Assembly (NCBI GenBank): GCA_027021785.1
Contig: JALUTR010000183.1
Coordinates: forward strand, 1-44,878
Reading direction: 5' to 3'
DNA: 44,878 nucleotides
From: Fidelibacterota bacterium
GTDB taxonomy: Bacteria; Fidelibacterota; Marinisomatia; Marinisomatales; JAADGP01
In this document: piece after piece, positions 25,549 to 34,513 of the stretch
Layout of the letters: each line of letters starts with the position of its first letter
Position numbering within the stretch: the first letter of the stretch is position 1
Program-made: the position numbers and the translations under genes
The notes under the pieces: generated by a model
Database searches by the model: none
What the model was told of the DNA's origin: nothing
The model's input: only the letters and a program-made list of their open reading frames with translations

Positions 25549-26879
25549 AACGCATTGTTTCGGCGGCATTATTGTTCACGACCCTGGTTTCCGGTTCCGA
25601 TCAGATACCCGCCCCGCCCCAGTCGCACCCCATCCTGCTGAAGGGCGGAACGCTGCACACCGTTTCCGGGGATGTCCTGAAAAACACCGATCTCCTGTTT
25701 GAAAAAGGGAAAATCATCCGGATCGAGCGAAACATCAGACGGGAACCGGACATGGAAGTTATTTCCGTCAGGGGTAAACATATTTATCCCGGGTTTATCG
25801 CCGCCACGACCTCGTTAGGACTGGTGGAAATTAACGCCGTTCGGGCGACGCGCGACTATGCCGAAGTCGGTGATATAAATCCCAATGTCCGGGCCAATGT
25901 CAGTTACAATCCGGATTCGGAATTGATCCCGGTGGCACGCTCCAACGGCGTTCTGCTGGCCAACGTTACCCCCTTGTCCGGCATTATTCCCGGCCAGGCC
26001 TCGCTCATGATGCTGGACGGTTGGACCTGGGAAGACGCGACCCTGAAACATCCCACCGGTCTGCTTCTCAACTGGCCGAATATGCGCATCCGCAGCGGAC
26101 CGCAAATTAAGAAATCGGCTGCGGAGCAACGTAAAGAACGGCAGAAAAAACTACAGGTAATCGATGATTTGTTCGCTAAGGCGCGGGCTTACGCCAAATA
26201 TCACGGCGTGAACCCCAAACCGGTTCGTTACCCGGAAGGCCATGATTTACGTCTGGAAAGCATGATACCCTACGTAAACGGAGAAAAACCGATATTCGTT
26301 CAGGCCAATGAAGTGCAGCAGATCGAAGCCACCGTCCATTGGGCTGACCGCCGGAAGGTAACGATTATTATTGTGGGTGGCCGTGATGCCTGGCGCGTGA
26401 CCGACTTGTTAAAAAAATATAATATTCCCGTGATTTACCAGAGTGTTTTGGCGCTGCCGACGCGCCGCTTCGAGGATTATGACCAGGCCTATAAAACACC
26501 ACGCCTGCTCTACGAGGCCGGGGTACCGTTCTGCATTTCCGGCACCGGTTCTTCCTTCGCAACCGCGAACCTGCGAAACCTACCCTACCACGCTGCCATG
26601 GCAGCCTCGTTTGGTCTGCCGAAGGAAGAAGCGCTGCGATCCATTACCCTCTATCCGGCGGAAATCCTGGGCGTGAGCGACCGGGTTGGCTCACTTGAAC
26701 CGGGGAAGGACGCGACCTTTTTCATCGCCGACGGCGACCCCCTGGACATCAGAACCCAGGTTGAACAATGTTACATCCAGGGCAAAAAAATCGACATGAG
26801 TGACCGGCACAAAATGCTGTACCGGAAATACCGGCAGAAATACAAACAATCGGGCCGATTGAAACCGTCCCAACATTGA
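25545..26879 (+). CDS. Secreted amidohydrolase-like protein lacking the H-x-H metal motif
   Basis: Start chosen at GTG 25545, because AAGGAGGT lies 5 bases upstream and the GTG overlaps the previous stop. This gives 444 residues. A signal peptide (KRIVSAALLFTTLVSGSD) is followed by the composite beta-sandwich/TIM-barrel plan of amidohydrolases (ILLKGGTLHTVSGDVLKNTD ... HIYPGFIAAT). The H-x-H position reads IAATTS. The C-terminal GSLEPGKDATFFIADGDPLD is typical of the superfamily. It is probably inactive by itself, or works with the large protein encoded upstream as a complex partner (inference). Confidence 0.88.
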   Translation: MKRIVSAALLFTTLVSGSDQIPAPPQSHPILLKGGTLHTVSGDVLKNTDLLFEKGKIIRIERNIRREPDMEVISVRGKHIYPGFIAATTSLGLVEINAVRATRDYAEVGDINPNVRANVSYNPDSELIPVARSNGVLLANVTPLSGIIPGQASLMMLDGWTWEDATLKHPTGLLLNWPNMRIRSGPQIKKSAAEQRKERQKKLQVIDDLFAKARAYAKYHGVNPKPVRYPEGHDLRLESMIPYVNGEKPIFVQANEVQQIEATVHWADRRKVTIIIVGGRDAWRVTDLLKKYNIPVIYQSVLALPTRRFEDYDQAYKTPRLLYEAGVPFCISGTGSSFATANLRNLPYHAAMAASFGLPKEEALRSITLYPAEILGVSDRVGSLEPGKDATFFIADGDPLDIRTQVEQCYIQGKKIDMSDRHKMLYRKYRQKYKQSGRLKPSQH

Positions 26880-26886
26880 TCTCACT

Positions 26887-27477
26887 ATGACCAATACCCG
26901 GAACAAAACACGTTGCGGATGGGAAAGTCGGGACCCCCTGATGATTCGTTACCATGACGAGGAATGGGGCGTCGCCTTGCACAATGACCGAAAACTTTTT
27001 GAGTTCCTGGTCCTGGATACATTTCAGGCCGGATTGAGCTGGGCTATCATTCTGAATAAGAGGGAAAATTTCCGTCGGGCATTCGACCAATTCGATCCGT
27101 ATCGCATTGCCCGCTACTCTGAGGATAAAATCGAATCATTGATCACGGATAAAAGCATTATTCGCAATCGCGCAAAGATTCAGGCTGCCGTAAATAACGC
27201 CCAAATGTATTTGAATATTCTGGAAACCTTTGATTCTTTCGATCAATATATCTGGCAGTTCGTAAAGGGACAACCCATCGTGAACCGCTGGTCTTCCCTG
27301 ACGGAAATTCCGGTCAGCACCAGGGAATCCGATGCCATGAGCAAGGACCTAAAAAAAAGAGGCTTTAAATTCGTGGGGACTACAATTTGCTACGCGTTCA
27401 TGCAAGCGGCGGGCTTGGTGAATGACCACTTGGTAAGCTGTTTCCGGTATAACGAAATAAACGATTTGCACAAATAG
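26887..27477 (+). CDS. tag: DNA-3-methyladenine glycosylase I
   Basis: A 196-residue DNA repair glycosylase that removes 3-methyladenine from alkylated DNA. It has the Tag landmarks RCGWESRDPLMIRYHDEEWG and the FEFLVLDTFQAGLSW stretch with the catalytic-pocket Glu and Trp. The zinc ligands are the N-terminal Cys and His plus the C-terminal NDHLVSCF. Length matches the family (~190). It starts 7 bases after the amidohydrolase gene on the same strand, so it may be read through from it, though no functional link is evident. Confidence 0.95.
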   Translation: MTNTRNKTRCGWESRDPLMIRYHDEEWGVALHNDRKLFEFLVLDTFQAGLSWAIILNKRENFRRAFDQFDPYRIARYSEDKIESLITDKSIIRNRAKIQAAVNNAQMYLNILETFDSFDQYIWQFVKGQPIVNRWSSLTEIPVSTRESDAMSKDLKKRGFKFVGTTICYAFMQAAGLVNDHLVSCFRYNEINDLHK

Positions 27478-27481
27478 TACA

Positions 27482-27555
27482 GTTTGAAACGTGAAGCGTG
27501 TCGGAACGTAGTGGAGATCCCGACGGAGCGTAGCGACGTGAGACATAAGGCGTAA
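27482..27555. repeat. Degenerate period-7 repeat downstream of tag
   Basis: Units such as CGTGAAG, CGTGTCG and CGTGAGA, CATAAGG, CGTAAAT run through this stretch. It resembles the heptad repeats at the window start and at 21.4 kb in period but not in exact sequence. Confidence 0.4.
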
Positions 27556-27609
27556 ATAAAGGAAAAAATCAATAGTTCCTCAATGCCATCTGTAATGACC
27601 GACCCAAAC

Positions 27610-27662
27610 AATCCCCTCTCAAGAAGGGTATCCCGATCCGATTCGGGACAAGGTGTGTACAA
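27610..27662. repeat. Degenerate copy of the CCCCTCT hairpin repeat
   Basis: ATCCCCTCTCAAGAAGGGTA, then a TCCCGA/TCGGGA hairpin, then AAGGTGTGTAC. The order (CCCCTCT arm, second hairpin, GGTGTGTA tail) matches the modular repeat at 42.6, 42.9 and 43.6 kb, but is heavily diverged. It sits between the 3' ends of tag and pabC and may act as a terminator. Confidence 0.4.
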
Positions 27663-27742
27663 GGTTTTCCCTATCCACTGAGTCTTTATCTCAATAAGAG
27701 CATACACCTGATAAAATATCCCGCCAATTGCTCCGCTATCTC

Positions 27743-28522
27743 CTACAAGCGGGAAACCAACTCGTTATATTTGTCCATCAGAAGCTTCGTGTTTTCCCCG
27801 CGTTTTCCGGTTCCTATGACCGTGTCGTCAATTTTCACAACGGGAACGATTCCCCGGGTCGTATTGCTCAGGAACACTTCGGATCGATTCGTTAAATCCG
27901 CCAGGGTGATACACGCGTACGCCACCGGATAGGGCGAAATTTCGCAAACCACCTGGCGGGTAATGCCGGGCAAAACCCCCTCTTTGCGGGTTACCAGCGT
28001 ATCTCCCTCAAACCAGAACAAATTTGATCTGGATCCCTCATATATATAACCGGCTTCATCAGTTAAAAGCGCTTCGAAACAGCCTTTTTTTCGCGCTTCC
28101 CGATAGGCCAGAAAGCATTCCAGGTAGGAAAGCGATTTAACATGCGGTAAGGCCCGGTGCTGAACAATGCTCATTACCGACACACCGGCGTAAATGGATT
28201 CATTAATCGTTAATTCGAAAGAAATTACGATCAGTTCCTCGGGCGTGGCCACGATTTTTAATTGCTGAACGGGATAATCGGCTGCCGCAACAACCTTTTT
28301 TACCATCGAAATAATTTCGGACGCCGTGTATTCTACCGTCAAGTCGATTGCCCTGGCCGAGGCAAAGAGCCGGTCCACATGTTCTTTCAGCCGGAATACT
28401 TTCCGATTGCCGAACGTCCGGAGCGTTTCGAAAACGCCGAACCCGTACATAAACGCGTCCGAAAGAAGGTTTACCTTTGCTTCTTCCCTGTTTACCCAAC
28501 TACCATTAATCAAAATCAGCAT
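27743..28522 (-). CDS. pabC: Class IV aminotransferase-fold PLP enzyme, probable aminodeoxychorismate lyase
   Basis: A 259-residue fold-type IV PLP enzyme. I start at ATG 28522 (GGTGG 5 bases upstream); the track uses an upstream GTG. Landmarks are FGVFETLRTF near the N-terminus, HVKSLSYLECFLAYREARK with the PLP-binding Lys, and EGSRSNLFWFEGDTLVT, then GVLPGITRQVV. The family includes branched-chain aminotransferase, D-amino-acid aminotransferase and PabC. The position directly after pabA and pabB, with the pabB stop inside its start region, supports 4-amino-4-deoxychorismate lyase, which releases pyruvate and p-aminobenzoate. Confidence 0.87.
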   Translation of the reverse strand: MLILINGSWVNREEAKVNLLSDAFMYGFGVFETLRTFGNRKVFRLKEHVDRLFASARAIDLTVEYTASEIISMVKKVVAAADYPVQQLKIVATPEELIVISFELTINESIYAGVSVMSIVQHRALPHVKSLSYLECFLAYREARKKGCFEALLTDEAGYIYEGSRSNLFWFEGDTLVTRKEGVLPGITRQVVCEISPYPVAYACITLADLTNRSEVFLSNTTRGIVPVVKIDDTVIGTGKRGENTKLLMDKYNELVSRL

Positions 28523-29756
28523 AATTTCCACCTATAAAAGATTTTGCCTTGTCAAACGTTTCCTGGTATTCAGGCTCCATTTCCGAATCGATGGTGATCC
28601 CGCCGCCTACCCCAAGATATAACCGCGCGCCTTTTTTCACGACCGTGCGAATGGCTATATTGGCATCAAGTTCCCCCGTCGGCAGAAGATATCCGATTGT
28701 CCCGGTATAAACGCCCCGGGCGACCGGTTCCAGTTCATCGATAATTTCCATGGCCCTTTTCTTGGGACACCCGGTAATCGAGCCACCGGGGAACATGGAA
28801 AACAGAGCTTCCAGGGGAGTCAATTCTTCCCGCAGTAAGCCCTGGATCCTGGCAACCGTGTGCCAAACCGCGGGAAGTTTACGTAGGGCTTTCTTTTGGA
28901 GAATTTTAACCGAACCGATTTCGCATACTTTGCCCAAATCATTTCGTAATAAATCGATAATCATGTAAAGTTCAGCCTGTTCCTTGGAGTTCCTCAGTAA
29001 ATCGCTGATTTGCCGTCGGTCCTCCCGTTTTGTCTTTCCCCGGGGACGCGTTCCCTTGATCGGCTCGGTTACGATCCGTCGGTTTTCAATCCTGATAAAC
29101 CGTTCCGGAGACAGGCTCAGGATCGAAAAATCGTCCCCCTCAAGGTACGCTGCAAAATCCACCGGGTTTTTCCTTAAAAATCGCGGAAATAATTCGCGCC
29201 CGGACATGCGCGTGGTGGCTTCCAGACGATGCGTAAGGTTCATCTGGTAAATATCACCGGCCACGATATGGGCCTGTACCTGCTCAAACGCCGCCTGGTA
29301 TGTCTCCCGATCCAGGCGCGTGGTAAATTGACAATCGATCACCCCTTGATCGGGAAGGACCTTCCGGTTAAGAATCTGTCGCGCGATTCCGGGGAAATCA
29401 TGGTCATGGTAATACAGAATTGTTTTCTCCCGGCCGAACTCAAGGTAATTATCGTAGGCAAGGAAGTATATCTCGGGCAGACCGAGATCATTTTTCTTCC
29501 CCGGTACAATTCGGTGCAATTCCAGCCCCAGGTCATAACTCAGATACCCCATGACAAACCGCTCCCGGTTCCGGTTCGTGAACACCGCCAGGTCGGTTCC
29601 CGACCGATGAACAAATGTACCGACAGGGTTGAAAGCAACAATTCGTTTCCACCCCTGTTTACTTCGGCTCCAGGTCATACAAGGGTATTTTTCCGTATCA
29701 CGTAGTTTTCGCCAAAACGAAACCGGATCGCACGGCGGTAGTTCATATCGAAACAT
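28506..29756 (-). CDS. pabB: Aminodeoxychorismate synthase component I
   Basis: A 416-residue chorismate-binding enzyme. It has the PabB/TrpE core: IVTEPIKGTRPRGKTKREDR (PIKGT signature with the PabB-specific Lys), MIIDLLRNDLGKVCEIGSV, FPGGSITGCPKKRAMEII and LYLGVGGGITIDSEMEPEYQ. It converts chorismate plus ammonia to aminodeoxychorismate. The ammonia comes from the PabA glutaminase encoded immediately upstream (overlap of 14 bases). Folate synthesis is the pathway. PIKGT rather than PIAGT separates it from anthranilate synthase. Confidence 0.94.
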   Translation of the reverse strand: MFRYELPPCDPVSFWRKLRDTEKYPCMTWSRSKQGWKRIVAFNPVGTFVHRSGTDLAVFTNRNRERFVMGYLSYDLGLELHRIVPGKKNDLGLPEIYFLAYDNYLEFGREKTILYYHDHDFPGIARQILNRKVLPDQGVIDCQFTTRLDRETYQAAFEQVQAHIVAGDIYQMNLTHRLEATTRMSGRELFPRFLRKNPVDFAAYLEGDDFSILSLSPERFIRIENRRIVTEPIKGTRPRGKTKREDRRQISDLLRNSKEQAELYMIIDLLRNDLGKVCEIGSVKILQKKALRKLPAVWHTVARIQGLLREELTPLEALFSMFPGGSITGCPKKRAMEIIDELEPVARGVYTGTIGYLLPTGELDANIAIRTVVKKGARLYLGVGGGITIDSEMEPEYQETFDKAKSFIGGNYADFD

Positions 29757-30345
29757 TTTCTGCCTCCCGGCGATGAGGAACGGATTCCGGGCACAACAGG
29801 AAATTCCGCAGTATCCGTGTTCCGCATTCGGTCATGAACGATTCGGGATGGAATTGCACACCGAACAGGGGATACCTCCGGTGCTCCATAGCCATAATGT
29901 CGCCGTCGCGTGTGCGGGCTGTCAATCGCAATTCATCCGGCACCCGGGTAAGAACCAGGGAATGGTATCTTGCGGCCGGGAACGGATTTTCGACCTTTTC
30001 AAACAGAATCGATTCCTCATGATAGATTGGTTGTGTCCGTCCGTAAACCAGGTGTTTTGCCGGTCCGATTTTCGCGCCGAAAGCGACGCCCAGGCACTGG
30101 TGCCCAAGACAGACACCCAGCATCGGAATCACGCGATAAAAGGCACGAACAAGAGGAATGCAAATACCCGTTTCATACGGTCTCCCCGGCCCCGGCGACA
30201 GGATAATTTTTTCCGGCCTGTCCTTTTCGATTTCATCGATCGATATTTGGTCGTTCAGGACCACTTTTGCCTGGTATCCAAGTTCCGCAACCGCCTGGTA
30301 AAGGTTGTAGGTAAAGGAATCGTAGTTATCAATGATCAATACCAT
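29743..30345 (-). CDS. pabA: Aminodeoxychorismate synthase glutaminase component
   Basis: A 200-residue class I glutamine amidotransferase. It begins MVLIIDNYDSFTYNLYQAVA and has IILSPGPGRPYETGIC and the nucleophile Cys in GVCLGHQCLG. The His/Glu pair is in GVQFHPESFMTECG. It supplies ammonia to PabB. It is the first gene of the pabA-pabB-pabC operon, with both junctions overlapping. PabA and TrpG are hard to tell apart, and some organisms use one protein for both. The pab neighbours make PabA the primary call. Confidence 0.93.
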   Translation of the reverse strand: MVLIIDNYDSFTYNLYQAVAELGYQAKVVLNDQISIDEIEKDRPEKIILSPGPGRPYETGICIPLVRAFYRVIPMLGVCLGHQCLGVAFGAKIGPAKHLVYGRTQPIYHEESILFEKVENPFPAARYHSLVLTRVPDELRLTARTRDGDIMAMEHRRYPLFGVQFHPESFMTECGTRILRNFLLCPESVPHRREAENVSI

Positions 30346-30550
30346 AATGAATCGAAATCCGTGATTTCAGGCTATTGATTCGTACAGCCGGTTCGAAAAT
30401 GTCGATTATGAATCCCATCACCCGTTAGACCGGTTTGTTCGCGAGTAGGATTAATTAACGATTTTCGTGATTTCATTATCCGTCAACCTACGATTTATTT
30501 TCAGTATGTATAAAGTAATCTTTGGGGGGAATGGAAAGTGTTTAAAGGAG

Positions 30551-30601
30551 CCAATCCGCCTGCCGGCGGAAAGAACCAAGGGTCAATCCGCCGGTTGGGA
30601 G
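30551..30601. repeat. Dispersed CCGGCGG/heptad repeat
   Basis: CCAATCCGCCTGCCGGCGGA, then AAAGAACCAAGGGTCAATCCGC and CGGTTGGG. The same words (CCGCCGGTTGG and CCAAGAA-type heptads) recur at 38.89, 40.79 and 42.47 kb. It lies between the end of nosY and pabA. The rest of 30346-30627 shows no gene. Confidence 0.55.
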
Positions 30602-30627
30602 GTTATCGGAAGCGTATTGCCGGAGTA

Positions 30628-31419
30628 TCAGAGATCTTTTTTCGCAAAAGACCTTAATCCCAACCAGACCGGAATGATCATCCAGATAATCAAGGCGGAA
30701 ACGGCCACCACCAATCCTAAGGGGCTGCCGAAAAACTGTTTGAAAACCGCACCGGTATACCCCAGAAGAGCGGACACATCCACCATAAGCAGCATCATGA
30801 TTCGGGCCAGGTCGATGGGATTTAACAACGTTACGGCAATGCTGGCTTTATCCAGAGGATACTCACTGAACATGAAAATCAGGGCCAAAACAATCCCATC
30901 GTAAATCACGGCAAAAAACAACCAGATCAGGATTGTCAGACCCACCCCTTTTACCCGTTCTTCATTCTTAACCGAGATGTAATAGGATAAGGCGGTAAAC
31001 ACAAAGGTCAGGGTTACACCGGAAACCAGTAAAATGATAAATATGCCGCCAAAAGCCCCGGTATGATAGGTATTGTAAATAAACGGAATCCCCACCCCCG
31101 CGACGAAGGCAAGGGACAAGGGTGTGGCCAGGCCCACATACATACCGCGATACAACGACCCTCGTCCGATGGGTTGGGCCAACAACAATTCGATGAACTC
31201 ACGGGAGCTGTAGAAAAACATGCTCCCAAACACAATGCTCACCAGGGGAATGATAAACAAAGTAATATTCATTAAACTTAACACCACCTTGGAACCGTCA
31301 TTCCCAAAGCGAAACAGACCGTCGGTCAGAACAAAAAACAACAGGGCATAAAGCAGAATCCATTTGCCACGAATCAGGTCCTGCAGTTGGTATTTAATAA
31401 TTTTCAGAAACGGTTTCAT
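30628..31419 (-). CDS. nosY: NosY, ABC transporter permease of nitrous oxide reductase maturation
   Basis: A 263-residue inner-membrane protein with about six transmembrane helices and the characteristic FYSSREFIELLLAQPIGRGS loop after helix 2, where helices 2 and 3 couple to the ATPase. With NosF and NosD it forms the NosDFY complex that supports copper-sulfide CuZ assembly in NosZ. Its start overlaps the nosF stop by 4 bases. It is the last gene of the nos operon; the next gene downstream on the strand is pabA after 282 bases. Confidence 0.92.
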   Translation of the reverse strand: MKPFLKIIKYQLQDLIRGKWILLYALLFFVLTDGLFRFGNDGSKVVLSLMNITLFIIPLVSIVFGSMFFYSSREFIELLLAQPIGRGSLYRGMYVGLATPLSLAFVAGVGIPFIYNTYHTGAFGGIFIILLVSGVTLTFVFTALSYYISVKNEERVKGVGLTILIWLFFAVIYDGIVLALIFMFSEYPLDKASIAVTLLNPIDLARIMMLLMVDVSALLGYTGAVFKQFFGSPLGLVVAVSALIIWMIIPVWLGLRSFAKKDL

Positions 31420-32126
31420 GCCCCATTCTCCGTCATTAAATACGCTACCGCCCGCTCCAGATTCTTTTCCCCCGAGCGTTTGATAATCTCCTCGATCGTT
31501 CCGGTAAAAATGATCCTGCCGTCAAGTAAGTAAACCAAATTATCGGCCAGTTCCTCCAACTCACTCATGATATGCGATGTGATGATGATCGTTTTGCCGG
31601 CTTCTTTTTCATGAATCAAACGGTCCTTCAGCAGGCTGCTGGAGATCGGGTCAAGACCGGCGGTTGGTTCGTCAAGGATCAATAAATCGGGATTAAACAT
31701 GAGGGCAATAATGGCGCTAACCTTCTGACGTGTTCCCCCGGAAAGGGTCCTGATCGGTTTTTTCATTTCTCCGTCCATATTGAAAAAGGCAACCAGTTCA
31801 TCCTCCATGTTCCCATTAAATCCCCGCAAATCCTTTATCATCCGCAATACTTCCCTGGCGGTCAGGTTTTCCGGGAATCGCGCCAATTGGGGCATATACC
31901 CGATATTATCACGGTAGGACCAATCCCCGTTCAACTGAAAACCGTTAATCGAAATCAATCCCGAAGTGGGTTTATCCAGTCCCAGCAGGCATTTAATAAG
32001 CGTGGTTTTGCCCGACCCGTTATGCCCGATAATGGCTGTTATTTTACCGGTTTCTATCTCCATGTCCAGCTCACGCAAAACCGTGAGTTTTCCGAATTTT
32101 TTATCCAGCTTGCTTATTTTTATCAT
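31416..32126 (-). CDS. nosF: NosF, ABC transporter ATPase of nitrous oxide reductase maturation
   Basis: A 236-residue ABC ATPase. The Walker A motif is GHNGSGKTTLIKC, the Q-loop lies near YMPQLARFPENLTA, the signature is TLSGGTRQKVSA and Walker B is LLILDEPTAGLD. A switch His is in IITSHIMSE. It powers the NosDFY maturation complex. Both its neighbours overlap by 4 bases (nosD before, nosY after), a strongly coupled arrangement. Confidence 0.94.
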   Translation of the reverse strand: MIKISKLDKKFGKLTVLRELDMEIETGKITAIIGHNGSGKTTLIKCLLGLDKPTSGLISINGFQLNGDWSYRDNIGYMPQLARFPENLTAREVLRMIKDLRGFNGNMEDELVAFFNMDGEMKKPIRTLSGGTRQKVSAIIALMFNPDLLILDEPTAGLDPISSSLLKDRLIHEKEAGKTIIITSHIMSELEELADNLVYLLDGRIIFTGTIEEIIKRSGEKNLERAVAYLMTENGA

Positions 32127-33361
32127 TGCACACGACTCATTAAGGGTTTTTGATCAACCAGCATCTCGGGTGTCATCAGGGGAATATATTCCTCGGCTAA
32201 ATCCAGCAAGTTTACGAACAGACTACGCAGTAGAATGAGCGCGGGTTCATTTTTTTCCACCAGGACTGAGAACAGTTTTACCGGATGGAAGGGGACATCT
32301 CCAACCCCGTTCTTATCAAGATCGTAGCCGCGGTATTTGCTCCAATAATTACGATCGAAAAGGTTAAAATTGTGTCTGCTGTTGGTAGCGACATCAAACG
32401 TGTTTCCTATGAAATCATTGAAACTAAATGTATTGTCGTTTGAATTGGCCATTATTTTGACAGCCCAGCCATTGTTAATAAACCGGTTGTTTTTTATTTC
32501 CATCCGAACACAACCATCGTTCAACATCCCGATCGTGTTCTGTTCAAACAAATTTTGATGGATAGAGCTGTCATAAATATCTTTTAACAATAGACCGTAG
32601 GAAGCGTCCCCCCAATTATATTCAAATGTGTTGGCCCACATTTCCACATTTCGGGAATACATTACCGCCACACCAGCGCCATTGTTGGTAAAAGTATTGT
32701 TCCAATACCGGTTACGATCCGAGAACATAAAATGCAACCCATAACGATGATTCAATTTTGCCGTATTATTAAATACCTCGGAATCCTCCACAAACTCCAG
32801 ATAAATACCATCCCGTTGGCCTTCGATATTATTGTCCTGAACGGTAACTTGCTTGCAATACCATAAATGGATGCCGTTACCGGACAGTGTCTCTGTTTCC
32901 AGGTTGCTGATAATCTCGTTTCCGGCCACCACACATTGGCTGGTATTGGCCAGGTAAATCGCGAAATAGTTATTTTTAAACCGGTTTCGTATTATTTGTC
33001 CTTTTCGCACGCCATCAAACTTGACAGCGGCATTATCGTGAATAAAACTGGTCCCGGAATTCCTGAAATCGAACCCTTCGATTGAAAAGAACCCGGCCTT
33101 GACCGTCAGGATTTCGCCTTCACCTTTCCCGTCCAGGATGGGCCATCCCTTACCGATTAATGTCAATGATTTTTCAATCACTATATTGCCTTCCGCAAAG
33201 ACCCCTTCGTGTACATAAACCGTGTCCCCGTCCTGGGCCGAATCAAGCGCGCTTCTGAGGGTTGAATAGGCCCTGTCTTCACCGACATGGATATCCCGGC
33301 CCGAAACACTCCCCACGCCGATCAGTGAGAAAAGGACAAGTGCGGTAAATACGGTACGCAT
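32123..33361 (-). CDS. nosD: NosD, periplasmic beta-helix copper/sulfur-processing factor
   Basis: A 412-residue exported protein starting at ATG 33361 (MRTVFTALVLFSLIGVG signal peptide). A GTG 12 bases upstream, inside nosL, is an alternative start. The mature part opens HVGEDRAYSTLRSALDSAQD and carries many right-handed beta-helix (CASH/NosD-type) repeats rich in N-x-x-x-N and NN turns, such as VAGNEIISN and EVFNNTAKLNHR. The C-terminus has YWSKYRGYDLDKNGVGDVPF, a NosD hallmark. It receives copper from NosL and delivers copper/sulfide to NosZ with NosFY. Confidence 0.93.
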   Translation of the reverse strand: MRTVFTALVLFSLIGVGSVSGRDIHVGEDRAYSTLRSALDSAQDGDTVYVHEGVFAEGNIVIEKSLTLIGKGWPILDGKGEGEILTVKAGFFSIEGFDFRNSGTSFIHDNAAVKFDGVRKGQIIRNRFKNNYFAIYLANTSQCVVAGNEIISNLETETLSGNGIHLWYCKQVTVQDNNIEGQRDGIYLEFVEDSEVFNNTAKLNHRYGLHFMFSDRNRYWNNTFTNNGAGVAVMYSRNVEMWANTFEYNWGDASYGLLLKDIYDSSIHQNLFEQNTIGMLNDGCVRMEIKNNRFINNGWAVKIMANSNDNTFSFNDFIGNTFDVATNSRHNFNLFDRNYWSKYRGYDLDKNGVGDVPFHPVKLFSVLVEKNEPALILLRSLFVNLLDLAEEYIPLMTPEMLVDQKPLMSRVQ

Positions 33362-33363
33362 CG

Positions 33364-33822
33364 TTAAAACCACTTTTTCCCGGTTAACGCCAAAATTTCT
33401 TCCCAGGAATATTCTTCGCCGGAATACAATTCCGCCATGTTTTCCGCGATTTTCTTGTCGCCGTACGCCGTAATATTAAGTCCCATCGGGCTGGTTAATT
33501 TCCGGGCCACAATAAATACAGCCGTGTTTTTATCGATTAACTTTCCCGGATCTCCGAAATCGATCACAAAAACGGAATGGATTTTTCCCGGGGCGATTCT
33601 TTTCCTGATCAGGTCCGCCGCCATACATTCGATGGAATCGTATTTATACGCCTTACCCTTGCGGGTAACAATCTCAGCTCCAAAACGATTATCCATCATT
33701 TTCATTTTACAATAGGAACATCCATCCCGGCCAAATCGCAAGGGTTCCGGTTTAGGACTACAGGCAAAAATCCCCAACAATACTGCCAATAGTAGTATTT
33801 GACGCAGACTTTTCATCAGCAT
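33364..33822 (-). CDS. nosL: NosL copper chaperone lipoprotein
   Basis: A 152-residue lipoprotein starting at ATG 33822; the track's TTG 33828 is less likely. The lipobox ending in FACSPKP anchors it to a membrane. The Cu(I)-binding cluster CSYCKMKMMDNRFGAEIV is the family signature, followed by KAYKYDSIECMAADL. NosL binds copper in the periplasm and hands it to NosD for CuZ assembly. It overlaps or abuts both the upstream membrane protein gene and nosD. Confidence 0.93.
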   Translation of the reverse strand: MLMKSLRQILLLAVLLGIFACSPKPEPLRFGRDGCSYCKMKMMDNRFGAEIVTRKGKAYKYDSIECMAADLIRKRIAPGKIHSVFVIDFGDPGKLIDKNTAVFIVARKLTSPMGLNITAYGDKKIAENMAELYSGEEYSWEEILALTGKKWF

Positions 33823-33824
33823 GA

Positions 33825-34403
33825 TCAACGCGATTTTTTTGCCTCAATATAGTACGACACCATACCCAGGAGAATGGAAACAAAAGCGGCAATTCCTCCC
33901 AGCGCCGGAAAAGAATAAGCCGTAAAATTAAGGATTGTCTTCCGACCAAATAATGGGGGCTGATATGTCATATTCGGAATTTTAATGGCCGCTTTCTCGA
34001 TATCCAGATTATGTCCATAGTCGTAATTCCACTGGTAAAAATCATATAAACCGATTAATGCCAGAACAACAAATACTCCGATCCAAACCAGCAGCATTTT
34101 ATTCCCACCTTTAATAGCGGTAAAAAGCCCGAACGCTATTATGAAAAAAACGACATAGGGTATGATTTTGAATTCCGGGAAGGATTGGGGATCAATATCC
34201 TTCATCCCGATATAGTGATTCACCAGGTTTATATTATTCAAGTCATTGGGGTTATGTCCGGTAATATCATTTATCCAGATATACATACCCAGTCCTTCCG
34301 GGTATTGGGGCGCTTCCAGAGTAATCGACCAAACCGGGAAAACATACATCAGAAGCAGCAACAACGAAGCTATAATCAATATTGTTTTTGATACTTTATT
34401 CAT
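33825..34403 (-). CDS. NosB-like four-helix membrane protein of clade II nos clusters
   Basis: A 192-residue inner-membrane protein with hydrophobic helices at about 7-26, 80-98, 102-121 and 162-186. A first periplasmic loop contains LEAPQYPEGLGMYIWINDIT. In clade II (Sec-type) nos clusters a membrane protein gene, called nosB in Wolinella, lies directly after nosZ. The position and topology match, but I assign it from context rather than motif, so no symbol is given. Known nosB-type proteins are needed for N2O reduction, and their biochemical role is unclear. The stop meets the nosL start region. Confidence 0.75.
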   Translation of the reverse strand: MNKVSKTILIIASLLLLLMYVFPVWSITLEAPQYPEGLGMYIWINDITGHNPNDLNNINLVNHYIGMKDIDPQSFPEFKIIPYVVFFIIAFGLFTAIKGGNKMLLVWIGVFVVLALIGLYDFYQWNYDYGHNLDIEKAAIKIPNMTYQPPLFGRKTILNFTAYSFPALGGIAAFVSILLGMVSYYIEAKKSR

Positions 34404-34513
34404 TTTTCCCCCTAACGGTTTGATCTGGCATTAAGCAAAACCATCACGACTTTTTACGAAAAATCCGGTTTGGTGTGGGGAGATGATTTCTCCCCACACC
34501 GTTACCTTTTTTA

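Noticed and set aside
29629-30378. 249-aa plus-strand ORF
   Set aside because: Antisense to pabA and the pabB start, both of which have full catalytic motifs.
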